A DNA stretch of 64,000 bases, from assembly GCF_016482825.1 (NCBI RefSeq), contig NZ_JAEMNV010000001.1, forward strand, positions 310,001-374,000. Reading direction: 5' to 3'. Below, one piece after another: positions 1 through 8,591 of this stretch. Both the position numbers and the translations under genes were made by a program. Under the pieces are notes generated by a model. It was not told the origin of the DNA. It saw only the letters and a list, made by a program, of their open reading frames with translations, and made no database searches. Position 1 is the first letter of the stretch. Every line of letters begins with the position of its first letter. This DNA comes from Antrihabitans stalagmiti. Lineage in GTDB: Bacteria > Actinomycetota > Actinomycetes > Mycobacteriales > Mycobacteriaceae.

Positions 1-863
1 AAACGTTCAAAGACAGGCTTGGACGAGTCGGTGACAGCGAAATATTGAGTGGCATCATCGGATCCTCGACCGACCATCACAGCGCGCCGTTCGCGCTCAC
101 GGAAGAATTCACGTCGGTCTATCGGATGCATCCACTGATCCCCGACGACTGGGAATTCCGCTCCCTTGCCAGCGGTGAACTGTTGGAGCGCGCGTACTTC
201 ACCGACATTCAAGGTAAGTACACACGCGACTTCATGGACCGCTACGAGATGGGCGACATGTGGTTCACCTTCGGCGTTGCCAGCGCCGGTGCTGTGTGCC
301 TGCACAACTACCCGAACGCATTACGCAAGTTGACCCGGGTGGACGGTCAGGTCACAGATCTCGCGACGTTGGACATCGTGCGCGACCGCGAACGAGGAGT
401 GCCGCGCTACAACGACTTTCGTGAGGCGATCAACATGCCGCGGCGCAAGTCGTTCGCCGACCTCACCCCGAACAAGCAGTGGGCCGCCGAGATCGCCGAC
501 ATCTACAAGGGCGACATCGACCTCGTCGATCTGCAGGTCGGCATGTACGCCGAGAAGCCGCCGAAGGGATTCGGCTTCTCCGACACAGCTTTTCGCATCT
601 TCATTCTGATGGCGTCGCGGCGCTTCAAGAGCGATCGCTTCTTCACCAAGGACTTCCGGCCCGAGATCTACACCAAACTGGGCTTCGATTGGGTCAACAA
701 CACCACGATGAAAGACGTTCTGTTGCGCCACTATCCAGAGCTGGCGCCGGCCGTGCAGGGAGTGGATCGAGTGTTCGCACCATGGGGCAACGCCCCGGAA
801 TCGAAGAACCCGATCAGTCGCCTCGCCGGCACGGTCAAGGCCTACATGCCGTTCGGAGACTGA
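1..863 (+). CDS. Animal-type haem peroxidase / fatty-acid dioxygenase-like protein, 5' truncated by window edge
   Basis: The frame is open to the left edge (first whole codon at base 3), so only the last 286 residues are present. The stretch EEFTSVYRMHPLIPDD aligns with the cyclooxygenase / linoleate diol synthase segment that carries the radical Tyr and the proximal haem His; here the Tyr codon is 120-122 and the His codon 129-131. Further on, RDRERGVPRYNDFRE matches the R-G-R-D-x-G-x-P-x-Y-N signature of animal-type peroxidases. The likely reaction is oxygenation of an unsaturated fatty acid or a peroxidase reaction; the substrate is not known. A cytochrome P450 starts 2 bases after the stop, so the two are probably co-transcribed and act in sequence. 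Family assignment is strong, precise reaction inferred. Confidence 0.85.
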   Translation, partial: TFKDRLGRVGDSEILSGIIGSSTDHHSAPFALTEEFTSVYRMHPLIPDDWEFRSLASGELLERAYFTDIQGKYTRDFMDRYEMGDMWFTFGVASAGAVCLHNYPNALRKLTRVDGQVTDLATLDIVRDRERGVPRYNDFREAINMPRRKSFADLTPNKQWAAEIADIYKGDIDLVDLQVGMYAEKPPKGFGFSDTAFRIFILMASRRFKSDRFFTKDFRPEIYTKLGFDWVNNTTMKDVLLRHYPELAPAVQGVDRVFAPWGNAPESKNPISRLAGTVKAYMPFGD

Positions 864-865
864 CA

Positions 866-2191
866 GTGGGAAAGTCGATACCGTCCGCGTCGACCATCGA
901 AGGCGTCCGTTTCACTGCTCAGGTTGCCGTTCCGAACGTCGTGCAGGGCTTGTTCCGGCGCCGCAAGACGGTGACGGGCGTCGCCACCAAGGTCGATGCG
1001 GACAAGTTGGCCGTGCGCTTCTACGAAGGGCTCGTTCGCAAGTTCGACAAGGGACCGTTTTATATCCGGGTCGGTAAGGATATGTCCGTCATCGTCCATC
1101 GACCGAGCGATATCAAAGCGGTGCTCGATGGTTCCCCACACCCCTTCGCTGCGGATCCGGAAACGAAGCGGAAAGGAATGTCGCACTTCCAGCCTGATGC
1201 GCTGACGATTTCGAGGGGGAGTGTCTGGGAGAACCGTCGTAGATTCGCGGAGGCCGTACTCGACACCGGCAAGCCGCTGCACCGGCTCGCCCAAACCTTT
1301 CTCGGTGTCGCGTACGACGAAGCGGACAGGCAGGCAGCGGAGGAATTGAACTGGGATCGCGTCAACGACGCGTTTCGCAGAGTCACCCGCCGGGTCATCT
1401 TCGGCGACCCGGCTGCGGACGACGAGGAGTTGTCGGACCTGCTCGGAACCCTGATGGACGAGGCCAACAACACGCCGAGCGAGGAGTCGGAACACTTCGC
1501 CCCGTTTATGGCGAAGGTGACGAGCTATGTCGATCAGGCAGCGCCAGGCAGTTTGGCAGCGCTTGTCGCGGAGGCGCCGCACGACGAGCTGACGAGCCCG
1601 GCGGGTCAGGTGGTCCATTGGATGTTTGCTATGGGAGATACGCTGCCTGCCAATGTTTTTCGTGCGCTCGCCGTGATCGCAAGCGACGGCGACGTCGCAT
1701 CGAAGGTGCGCGAAGAATTGTCGACGCTCGACCTCGACGAGGCGTCGAGCGTGGCCGGAGCGACCTACCTCGCTGCATGTCTGCAGGAGGCGATGCGGCT
1801 CTGGCCGACGACGCCGTTGTTCGGACGGGTCACAACGATGGAGACCGCGCTGGCCGGCGATTCGGTGCCGGAGGGAACGCAGGTGTTCATCTTCAATCTG
1901 GGAAATCACCGCAATCGTGATCGCATCCCGTACGCGGACCGATTCGCCCCCGAAGAATGGATATCGGGTTCCGCCGCGCAGGACTGGTCGTTCAATTTCT
2001 TCAGCCACGGTGCTCAGGATTGCCCGGGTTCGGGCTTGTCGATATTTCTCGGAATCGCTGTGCTGGCGCGACTTCTCGTGAGCCACGATGCGCAGATCGT
2101 CGGAAAGGTACTCGACACGACAAAGGCGTTGCCGCACACACTCGACATTTTCGACCTACGAATCCGGCTGGAGTCGCGCTCGGTGGGTTAG
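866..2191 (+). CDS. Cytochrome P450
   Basis: A 441-residue P450 read from GTG 866. Visible motifs are the haem-thiolate loop FSHGAQDCPG (F-x-x-G-x-x-x-C-x-G; Cys about 386), the K-helix ExxR in QEAMRLWP (about 308-311) and an I-helix stretch FAMGDTLPAN that keeps the Asp-Thr pair. No redox partner gene is adjacent. The gene follows the peroxidase with a 2-base gap, a pairing that recalls the fused peroxidase-P450 architecture of fungal Ppo/linoleate diol synthases. The P450 may therefore rearrange or hydroxylate the hydroperoxide made by its neighbour; that role is inference. The start was chosen because it sits directly after the upstream stop. Confidence 0.93.
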   Translation: MGKSIPSASTIEGVRFTAQVAVPNVVQGLFRRRKTVTGVATKVDADKLAVRFYEGLVRKFDKGPFYIRVGKDMSVIVHRPSDIKAVLDGSPHPFAADPETKRKGMSHFQPDALTISRGSVWENRRRFAEAVLDTGKPLHRLAQTFLGVAYDEADRQAAEELNWDRVNDAFRRVTRRVIFGDPAADDEELSDLLGTLMDEANNTPSEESEHFAPFMAKVTSYVDQAAPGSLAALVAEAPHDELTSPAGQVVHWMFAMGDTLPANVFRALAVIASDGDVASKVREELSTLDLDEASSVAGATYLAACLQEAMRLWPTTPLFGRVTTMETALAGDSVPEGTQVFIFNLGNHRNRDRIPYADRFAPEEWISGSAAQDWSFNFFSHGAQDCPGSGLSIFLGIAVLARLLVSHDAQIVGKVLDTTKALPHTLDIFDLRIRLESRSVG

Positions 2192-2236
2192 CCTCAGTCC
2201 AACTTCCCTCTCTGCAGGACGGATCGGTCGGGGCTG

Positions 2237-4273
2237 ATGAACAACGGTGTTGGTTGGCGTTTGCGTGCGTGTGTAGTGGTTGTCGCCGCGGTGATGGTGT
2301 CGGCGTTCGTATCGCCTGGCGCACAGGCGGCGCCGGACGGTGGGGCAGCGGGGGTCGCGTGGGCTGCGGTCGCAGACGGTCCGCAGCAGTATCCCGGGGT
2401 GCACATCGACTGGGACGTGCCCATCACGATGAGCGACGGCACGGTCCTCAAGTCGAACGTCTATCGCCCGATGGACGCCGCCGGCCGGATCGTCGATACG
2501 CCGACGCCGACCATCGTCAACATGACGCCGTACACGAAGCTGATCTCGATGATCGCGGATTCGGCAGGGTCGATCCCGGGCCTGTCCGACGTGCTGCTGC
2601 AGTTGTTCCGTGACATCAATTTCTCCGGGACCCCGTTCGACGGCATCACCGACCTCACCCGCGCATTCGGCGGCGGATTGATTCGCAGCTTCAGCGTCGA
2701 CCGCTCACTCATTCAGAGTGGATACACCCAGGTCGTCGTGGACGTCCGCGGAACCGGTTTCTCGCAGGGCATCTGGCAGGTGTTCCAGGAGCGCGAGCAG
2801 CAGGACACCCTCGAAGTGATCGACTGGGCAAGCAAGCAGCCGTGGTCGGACGGCAAGATCGGGATGACCGGTGTCTCGTACTCGGCGATCAACCAGGTCA
2901 AGGCGGCAGCGGCGCAACCGCCTGCGTTGAAGGCGATCTTCCCGACCGAGCCGGGAGGCGATCTGCTGCGCGACATCCTTGCCACCGGTGGCGGCTTCGG
3001 TATCGGCTTCATCCCGTTGTGGCTGGCCGCGGTGAACCTCACCAAGCTCACGCCCGACATGGTGTCGATCCTGCAGGGCAATTTCGACTGGAAGTGGCTC
3101 GCCGACCGAGCGGCGAGTCCGTTGACGTTCTTCGACATGGTGATTGCCGCGCTGACCGTGCCGAGCGTGGATCAGATACCGCCGAACCTGCAGGAGCTGT
3201 TGCAGGAAGACAGTTCGCTGCGGCAAGGCATGCTCGTCGAGCCCGAGAAGATCAAGATTCCGACGTTCGTCATCGGCGGTTGGCACGATATCTTCACCAA
3301 CTCCGAGCCCAAGATCTACAACGCGATCGACGTTCCGCCGGGGCAGAAGCAGCTGATCATGGACGACAGCTATCACATCAACCCCGGCGCCGGTTTCGGT
3401 TCACCCGGTTACCCACCGCGCTTGGACGTGCTGCAGCGCGCGTGGTTCGACAAGTGGCTCAAAGGCATCGACAACGGAATCGACACCTACGGTCCGATCA
3501 CCTCGTTCCAACAGGGCGGTTCCTGGACCACGACCGATCAGTTCCCGCGCGCAGGTATGAACTACGAGCGGATGTATCTCTCGGGCGCACCGAGCGGAAC
3601 GACCAACACCAGCCTGCACGACGGCAGCCTGGGCAGGCAGGAGCCGGGTGGCTTCACTCGACTTACGGTCGGACCGGGTCTGGCAAGTCTGTGCTCCCGC
3701 GACAATGCGCAGATCACCGCAGGTGCGTTGGCTATCTTCTCCGGCTGCGCCAAGGATGGTCGTCCGCACGAACTGAACGGGCTGACCTTCACAAGTGCAC
3801 CGGTCGCGGAGCCGACGTTGATCTCAGGACCCGTCAACGTGCACCTCAACACCGTGCTCGACGCGACCGACGGCTACTGGTCGGCGACGATCAACGATGT
3901 TGCGCCGGATGGTCGTTCGACCGTGTTGACGTCAGGACAGATCACCTCGTCCCTGCGGGCCATCGACGAATCGAAGAGTGCGCGATCGAGCAACGGTGAC
4001 CTCACCGATCCGTACAACATCCTTACCCTCGACACCCGTCAGCCGATCGTCCCCGGTCAGCCGACGGCCATCGATATCGGACTGACCGCCACCGACGCGG
4101 TACTGCAGCCGGGCCACAGGCTTCGTGTCGACGTGTTCGCGAGCAACTTCCCTCGTGGCATGCTGCTGCGTCCGCTGCTCAACGAGAGCGAACTGAAGCC
4201 GCAGCATCTCGACCTCGATCCGAACGCGCCGAGCTACGTCAACATCCCGATCGGTGGTCGTCCAGGCTGGTGA
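2237..4273 (+). CDS. Secreted CocE/NonD family hydrolase (X-Pro dipeptidyl-peptidase-like)
   Basis: 678 residues. The N terminus is a Sec signal peptide: charged start, hydrophobic VVVVAAVMVSAFV, cleavage likely after GAQA near residue 31. The mature part has the X-Pro dipeptidyl-peptidase S15 alpha/beta-hydrolase fold: SDGTVLKSNVYRP at the start, a nucleophile elbow GVSYS (Ser about 214), WHDIF in the region of the acid residue, and a C-terminal PepX_C jelly-roll (GPVNVHLN, PGHRLRVDV, SNFPR). Family members are esterases or acylases, including cocaine esterase and glutaryl acylases; the substrate cannot be read from sequence. It follows the P450 by 45 bases and converges on the next gene. 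Confidence 0.88.
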   Translation: MNNGVGWRLRACVVVVAAVMVSAFVSPGAQAAPDGGAAGVAWAAVADGPQQYPGVHIDWDVPITMSDGTVLKSNVYRPMDAAGRIVDTPTPTIVNMTPYTKLISMIADSAGSIPGLSDVLLQLFRDINFSGTPFDGITDLTRAFGGGLIRSFSVDRSLIQSGYTQVVVDVRGTGFSQGIWQVFQEREQQDTLEVIDWASKQPWSDGKIGMTGVSYSAINQVKAAAAQPPALKAIFPTEPGGDLLRDILATGGGFGIGFIPLWLAAVNLTKLTPDMVSILQGNFDWKWLADRAASPLTFFDMVIAALTVPSVDQIPPNLQELLQEDSSLRQGMLVEPEKIKIPTFVIGGWHDIFTNSEPKIYNAIDVPPGQKQLIMDDSYHINPGAGFGSPGYPPRLDVLQRAWFDKWLKGIDNGIDTYGPITSFQQGGSWTTTDQFPRAGMNYERMYLSGAPSGTTNTSLHDGSLGRQEPGGFTRLTVGPGLASLCSRDNAQITAGALAIFSGCAKDGRPHELNGLTFTSAPVAEPTLISGPVNVHLNTVLDATDGYWSATINDVAPDGRSTVLTSGQITSSLRAIDESKSARSSNGDLTDPYNILTLDTRQPIVPGQPTAIDIGLTATDAVLQPGHRLRVDVFASNFPRGMLLRPLLNESELKPQHLDLDPNAPSYVNIPIGGRPGW

Positions 4274-4281
4274 CCGGGGAG

Positions 4282-5766
4282 TTAGCGAAACCGCTCGATC
4301 ACCTTCGCGGCGAGTTCGAGCGGTGCCGGGTCGGTGAGGTTTGCGATCCGGACCATCACCTCGGCAGCTCCTGCGTCGGCGAGTTCGCGAAAACGGCCGA
4401 CGTGGTCATGGACCGTTCCTGCGTTCACCGACGTCGCATAGCGGGCCGGTGTCCAGCGACGCGGCCGCATCGACTCCACGAGTTGCTCGACGTCGTGTCG
4501 GTCGGCACCGATGAGAACCGTTGACAGCTGGGTCATCTCGACGTCGGCAGGGCTGCGGTCCAGTGCGATGCAATGGTCGCGGAGGACGCCGGTCTTGCGG
4601 CGCACGTTTGCGGCGTCACCGAAAACGTTCGCCGCATCGCCGTAGTGAGCGGCGAGACGCAAGGTGCGCTGTTCACCGGAACCGCCGACGATGATCGGCA
4701 GCCGCGCCTGCAGCGGTCGTGGGTAACACGACGTGTCCGCGATGGTGAGGGTTCGGCCTTCGAACGGTTTGGCGCCGGGTGCCCACATTCTCGGCAATGC
4801 TTGGAGCGCGTCTTCGAGCGATTCGTATCGCTCGCCGGTCGATGGGAACGGCAACCCGTAGGCACGGTGTTCGTCCTCCCACCACCCGAGCCCGAGTCCG
4901 CAGACCGCTCGGCCCGAACTCAGGACATCGAGCGTCGCAACGATTTTCGCCAGATGCGCAACATTTCGGTGAGTGATGCCGGTGACAAGGGTGCCGAGCC
5001 GGACGCGTTCGGTACACGCGGCCAGGTAAGCAAGGGTGGTGTAGCTCTCCAGGAAGTCTTCCCACGGTCTGCCGATCTGCGGAATCTGACGGAAATGATC
5101 CATGACGTAGATGGCGTCGAAGCCTGCACGTTCGGCGGCCGTCGCGATCTCGCGGAGGTGCACAGCGGTGTGCTTCGATCCGCCGGGAAACGTGAAGCCG
5201 GTGAGATGCAGGCCGAAGCGTAATCGGGTCGGCGTGCTTGTTTGACGTTGTGCTGCGGTTGCTGCGGTCACGAACGGCTTTGCGACAAGGCGTACAGGCT
5301 GTGGACGGAGAATCTCGTCGAAGCCTTCGGATTCGAGGGTGTCACGCACGGCGCGCCAGGTTCGCAGTTGCCTGTCGAGCGCGTCGGCCGGTATCCGCTT
5401 GGCACGCGACCTGTTTCGTTGTTTCGCTTCCTCGGCGTCGATGTCGAAGGCGACGGCGATACACGCAATGCCGGCTTTGCGTGCGGCTGCCACCCAGGCG
5501 AGCCGACGCGTCTCGTCGAAGCCGAGTGTGTCGATGACCGTCGTAAGGCGACGCGCGATACGTGTTGTCACAACGGTGTCGAGTATCGCGAAGGCGTCGG
5601 CACTTGCCGTGATGTCGTCCTCGCCCGAGCCGACCAATGCTCGAAGTCGGTCGCTGGAGACGATGGTCGCGGGCGGGAAATTGGCTGCCGCCCAGGTGGA
5701 TTTGCCTGCGGCGCCGGGTCCGATCAGAACGACGACGCTTGGGTCGGGGAGCGTTCGGACGTCCAT
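4282..5766 (-). CDS. Fusion of a P-loop kinase-like domain and an LLM-class F420-dependent oxidoreductase
   Basis: 494 residues with two unrelated domains. Residues 1-165 resemble AAA_33/polynucleotide-kinase-like NTPases: Walker A GPGAAGKST at 16-24 and SSDRLRALVG after it. From about residue 180 a luciferase-like TIM barrel begins (RLRFGLHLTGFTFPGG) with YVMDHFRQIP, THRNVAHLAKIVATLD and GLGLGWWEDEHRAYG, all typical of F420-dependent LLM enzymes of the TIGR03560 kind. The junction lies in one uninterrupted frame. Fusion suggests ATP-dependent phosphorylation coupled to flavin or F420 redox chemistry on a shared substrate, but this is inference. It is divergent from the MpaB-like gene, sharing a 95-bp promoter region. 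Confidence 0.85.
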   Translation of the reverse strand: MDVRTLPDPSVVVLIGPGAAGKSTWAAANFPPATIVSSDRLRALVGSGEDDITASADAFAILDTVVTTRIARRLTTVIDTLGFDETRRLAWVAAARKAGIACIAVAFDIDAEEAKQRNRSRAKRIPADALDRQLRTWRAVRDTLESEGFDEILRPQPVRLVAKPFVTAATAAQRQTSTPTRLRFGLHLTGFTFPGGSKHTAVHLREIATAAERAGFDAIYVMDHFRQIPQIGRPWEDFLESYTTLAYLAACTERVRLGTLVTGITHRNVAHLAKIVATLDVLSSGRAVCGLGLGWWEDEHRAYGLPFPSTGERYESLEDALQALPRMWAPGAKPFEGRTLTIADTSCYPRPLQARLPIIVGGSGEQRTLRLAAHYGDAANVFGDAANVRRKTGVLRDHCIALDRSPADVEMTQLSTVLIGADRHDVEQLVESMRPRRWTPARYATSVNAGTVHDHVGRFRELADAGAAEVMVRIANLTDPAPLELAAKVIERFR

Positions 5767-5788
5767 CGTGGCAATAGTAGTTCGGTCG

Positions 5789-5826
5789 TTGACACCGATA
5801 GATACGATGAGAGAGTATTGGTGTCA
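5789..5826 (+). promoter_or_regulatory. Promoter-like -35 box within a perfect 7-bp inverted repeat
   Basis: TTGACA (5789-5794) is a consensus -35 box; 18 bases on lies a weak -10 candidate GAGTAT (5813-5818). Tgacacc (5790-5796) and ggtgtca (5820-5826) are perfect inverted copies separated by 23 bases, so they bracket the presumed RNA polymerase site upstream of the MpaB-like gene. A dimeric repressor could bind here. No regulator gene is adjacent. Promoter and operator are predictions only. Confidence 0.4.
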
Positions 5827-5861
5827 CTGCATCAACGACGACGCAGTAGGGAGAAGGCATC

Positions 5862-6719
5862 ATGTCGATTGCCAGTGCGTCGGATCAGGTCGCTCCGTTG
5901 GAACCGAACCCTGATTTCGACCTCGACCCGTACATCTATGGTGTTGCCGCCGTTCTCGGTGGAACCGCCAACGTGATCATGCAGCTGAGCAGCGCACCGG
6001 TCGGCTACGGGGTGGTGGAAAGCACCGTCGACAGCGGCAAGGTCACGAAACATCCGATCAAGCGGGCGCGTACGACGATCTCGTATCTATCGGTCGCGTT
6101 GTTGGGCACCGACGAAGAACGGCTTCGATACCGCGAGGCTGTCAACACCTCGCACCGACCCGTGCACTCCGGTCCGAACAGTCCCGTCAAGTACAACGCG
6201 TTCAGCCCCAAGCTGCAGCTGTGGGTGGCTGCGTGCCTGTACAAGGGCCTGGAGGACACCCTGCTGGTAATGCACGGCCCGGTCGAACCCGCCGCGCTCG
6301 ACCAGATGTATCTGCACTCGGCGCGGTTGGCGACGACCCTGCAGGTGGATCGCAGCATGTGGCCGCGTGACCGCGAAGCGTTCGGCGAATTCTGGGAACG
6401 CTCGGTGGAAGAGATCTCGATCGACCCGACGGTCCGCGAATACCTGTACGGCCTGGTGATGTTCGACTTCCTACCGCTACCGATCAGAGCGTGGCTCGGT
6501 CCGGCGCAGCGGTTCGTCGTCACCGGGTTTCTGCCACAGCAGTTCCGCGACCAGATGGGATTGTCGTGGACTGCCCGCGATCAGAAAATTTTCGACCGAT
6601 CCATGGGCGCGATCGGTGCCATCACACGTCGGCTTCCGGGACCGCTACGAAAGTTCCCGATGAACTTCTATCTCGCGGACCTGCGGTTGCGTATGCGGTT
6701 CGACCGACCGCTCGTCTAG
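5862..6719 (+). CDS. Oxygenase MpaB family protein (DUF2236, latex-clearing-protein-like)
   Basis: 285 residues. The region YIYGVAAVLGGTANVIMQLS, the ASP-type turn SPKLQLWVAACLYKGLEDT and WERSVEEISIDPTVREYL follow the DUF2236/MpaB fold, a haem-binding family that includes mycophenolic-acid enzyme MpaB and rubber oxygenase Lcp. There is no signal peptide, unlike Lcp, so the protein is probably cytosolic or membrane-associated. The ATG at 5862 has GGGAGAAGG just upstream. It converges on the lipase gene with a 4-base overlap of stop codons. Function in this organism is unknown; oxidation of a lipid or terpenoid is plausible. Confidence 0.85.
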   Translation: MSIASASDQVAPLEPNPDFDLDPYIYGVAAVLGGTANVIMQLSSAPVGYGVVESTVDSGKVTKHPIKRARTTISYLSVALLGTDEERLRYREAVNTSHRPVHSGPNSPVKYNAFSPKLQLWVAACLYKGLEDTLLVMHGPVEPAALDQMYLHSARLATTLQVDRSMWPRDREAFGEFWERSVEEISIDPTVREYLYGLVMFDFLPLPIRAWLGPAQRFVVTGFLPQQFRDQMGLSWTARDQKIFDRSMGAIGAITRRLPGPLRKFPMNFYLADLRLRMRFDRPLV

Positions 6720-7546
6720 AGGTGGGCTTTGAGCCACGCGACCAGGTCGTCGATGACCGTCGCCTTCTCGGGCTCGTTGAACACCTCGTGATAGAGACCG
6801 TCGTAGATTTTCAACGTCATGTCGGGGGACGAGACCCCGTCTGCGACGACCTGAGCGCCGATCGGATCGACGAGTTTGTCTGCCGAGCCCTGCAGAATCA
6901 GCACCGGAAGCGAGAGCTGCGACAGGCGGCCGCGCATGTTCTGTGCGGTCGCAAGTACCTCGGCGCCGGTGCGGACCGGCAGCCGGCCGCGAAAGTTGAG
7001 CGGATCGGTGTCGTAGTCGTGCACCACCTTCGGGTCGCGACTGACTTCCGACGAATCGAGCTGCAGCACAGGCAGATTCGGTAGCAACCGAGACAGCACG
7101 GGCGCGGCGGCGCGTTCGATGGACGATCCGACCGTGATCTCGAGTGGTGGCGCAGACACGACCAGACCGCGGAGGTTGCGCGGCGACCCCGTCACGTACT
7201 GCAATGCGACGAGGCTGCCCATGCTGTGGCCGAGCAGGAAGATCGGCAGACCGGGATGTGATTCGCCAGTCATGCCGATCAGAGTGTCGAGGTCGCTGAC
7301 GACTCCGGCCATCCGGTCGATGTTGGACCGATTGCCCGCCGACTTGCCGTGGCCGTGATGGTCGATCGCATACACGGCATAACCGTTGTCGGCCAGTTCG
7401 TTTGCCAGGTGTTCGTAGCGGCCGCTATGTTCGGCGACGCCGTGGGAGATCACCACGACCGCGCTGACGGACTCAGGCAACCACGACTGCCAGTAGATGC
7501 GGTCGCCCGCTGCGCCGGTGAAATTGCCTTCGAGATGTTGTGTCAC
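6716..7546 (-). CDS. Alpha/beta hydrolase, monoacylglycerol lipase-like
   Basis: 276 residues with all three catalytic elements of the monoacylglycerol lipase / lysophospholipase group: nucleophile elbow GHSMG, acid residue in GSADKLVDP and the His in LYHEVFNEPE. VISHGVAEHSGRY is the oxyanion-loop HG motif. The closest well-known actinobacterial counterpart is Rv0183 of M. tuberculosis, which hydrolyses monoacylglycerols. No signal peptide is seen. It stands alone on the minus strand, 37 bases past the start-proximal end of nothing but the Prim-PolC stop, and overlaps the MpaB-like gene only at the stop codon. Confidence 0.88.
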   Translation of the reverse strand: MTQHLEGNFTGAAGDRIYWQSWLPESVSAVVVISHGVAEHSGRYEHLANELADNGYAVYAIDHHGHGKSAGNRSNIDRMAGVVSDLDTLIGMTGESHPGLPIFLLGHSMGSLVALQYVTGSPRNLRGLVVSAPPLEITVGSSIERAAAPVLSRLLPNLPVLQLDSSEVSRDPKVVHDYDTDPLNFRGRLPVRTGAEVLATAQNMRGRLSQLSLPVLILQGSADKLVDPIGAQVVADGVSSPDMTLKIYDGLYHEVFNEPEKATVIDDLVAWLKAHL

Positions 7547-7583
7547 TACTGGCTCCGTTTCTTTGCCGCCAGGCTACGTCTAT

Positions 7584-8591
7584 TCAGGTCTTCTTGGCAC
7601 GGCTCGGCGCAACGCGTGGTGGTTCGTTCGGCATTTTGGGATAGACGGGTGGCCATGGCGCGTCCATCATGCCGTTGGCCATGTCTCGATCCGACATCTC
7701 GAGCAGCGGTGCGATGGACTGTGGATTCGTGGCAACCCCTGCCCACGGATCGACGCCGTCGGCGACGCGACCGGGGACCGTCACGATCGTCAGTTCTTCG
7801 GGGACAACCGTATCCAGCTCGTCCCACGTGATCGGGGTGGAGACCTGTGGGCTGACTTTCGGCCGGACGCACCATGCGCCGAATACCGTTTTGTGTGGTG
7901 CGTTCTGGTTGAAGTCGACGAAGACGCGGGAGCCGCGTTCCTCTTTCCACCACGCGGCCGTCATCTTGTCCGGGTGCCGCCGCTCCAGCTCGCGGGCGAG
8001 CGCCACCGCCGCCGCGCGGACCTGGTAGCTGTCCCAGTTCGGTTCGAGCGCGGCATAGATGTGCAGACCGCGGGAGCCGGAGGTTTTGACGTGTGCGTCG
8101 ATACCCAGCTCGGTGAGCAGCTCGCGGGTCAGGACGGCACCTTCGCGCAACTGCTCGAAGCCGATGCCGGGTGACGGATCGAGGTCGATGCGTAGCTGGT
8201 CGGCGAACTCAGGGGTGTCCGCGTGATAGGGCCAGACATGAAATCCGATGCAGCCCAAGTTCACTCCCCAGATGATGTGGGCGAGGTCGGCGGCCACGAG
8301 GGCGTCGCTGGTCGTCCCGTTCGGCGTCGACACCTCGGTTGTCGTCAGCCAGGACGGCGCAGATTTCGGGACACGTTTCTGAAAGAACGACTTGCCGCCC
8401 GCTCCCTCGGGGTGCCGCTCGAGCAGCAGCGGTCGACCGCCGAGCGCGGCGAGCAGCGGAGTTTTCACTGACTCGTAGTAGCGAACGACGTCGAGCTTGG
8501 TGTGCCCGGTCTTGGGGAAGAAGATCTTGTCCGGACTGGTAACGGTGATCTGGTTGCCGCCGTCTTCGATGATGATCGGGTCGTCGCTCAT
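7584..8591 (-). CDS. Primase-polymerase (LigD PolDom family), Prim-PolC-like
   Basis: 335 residues from ATG 8591. It is a stand-alone archaeo-eukaryotic primase domain of the LigD polymerase family: VTSPDKIFFPKTGHTKLDVVRYYES at the start, then LRIDLDPSPG with the catalytic Asp pair, SGSRGLHIYA, and DFNQNAPHKTVFGAWCVRP. In mycobacteria the protein encoded beside LigC (Prim-PolC) fills short gaps during excision repair, and that role is the most likely one. Its ATG overlaps the ligC stop by 4 bases (ATGA), indicating translational coupling. No ku gene lies nearby. Confidence 0.9.
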   Translation of the reverse strand: MSDDPIIIEDGGNQITVTSPDKIFFPKTGHTKLDVVRYYESVKTPLLAALGGRPLLLERHPEGAGGKSFFQKRVPKSAPSWLTTTEVSTPNGTTSDALVAADLAHIIWGVNLGCIGFHVWPYHADTPEFADQLRIDLDPSPGIGFEQLREGAVLTRELLTELGIDAHVKTSGSRGLHIYAALEPNWDSYQVRAAAVALARELERRHPDKMTAAWWKEERGSRVFVDFNQNAPHKTVFGAWCVRPKVSPQVSTPITWDELDTVVPEELTIVTVPGRVADGVDPWAGVATNPQSIAPLLEMSDRDMANGMMDAPWPPVYPKMPNEPPRVAPSRAKKT

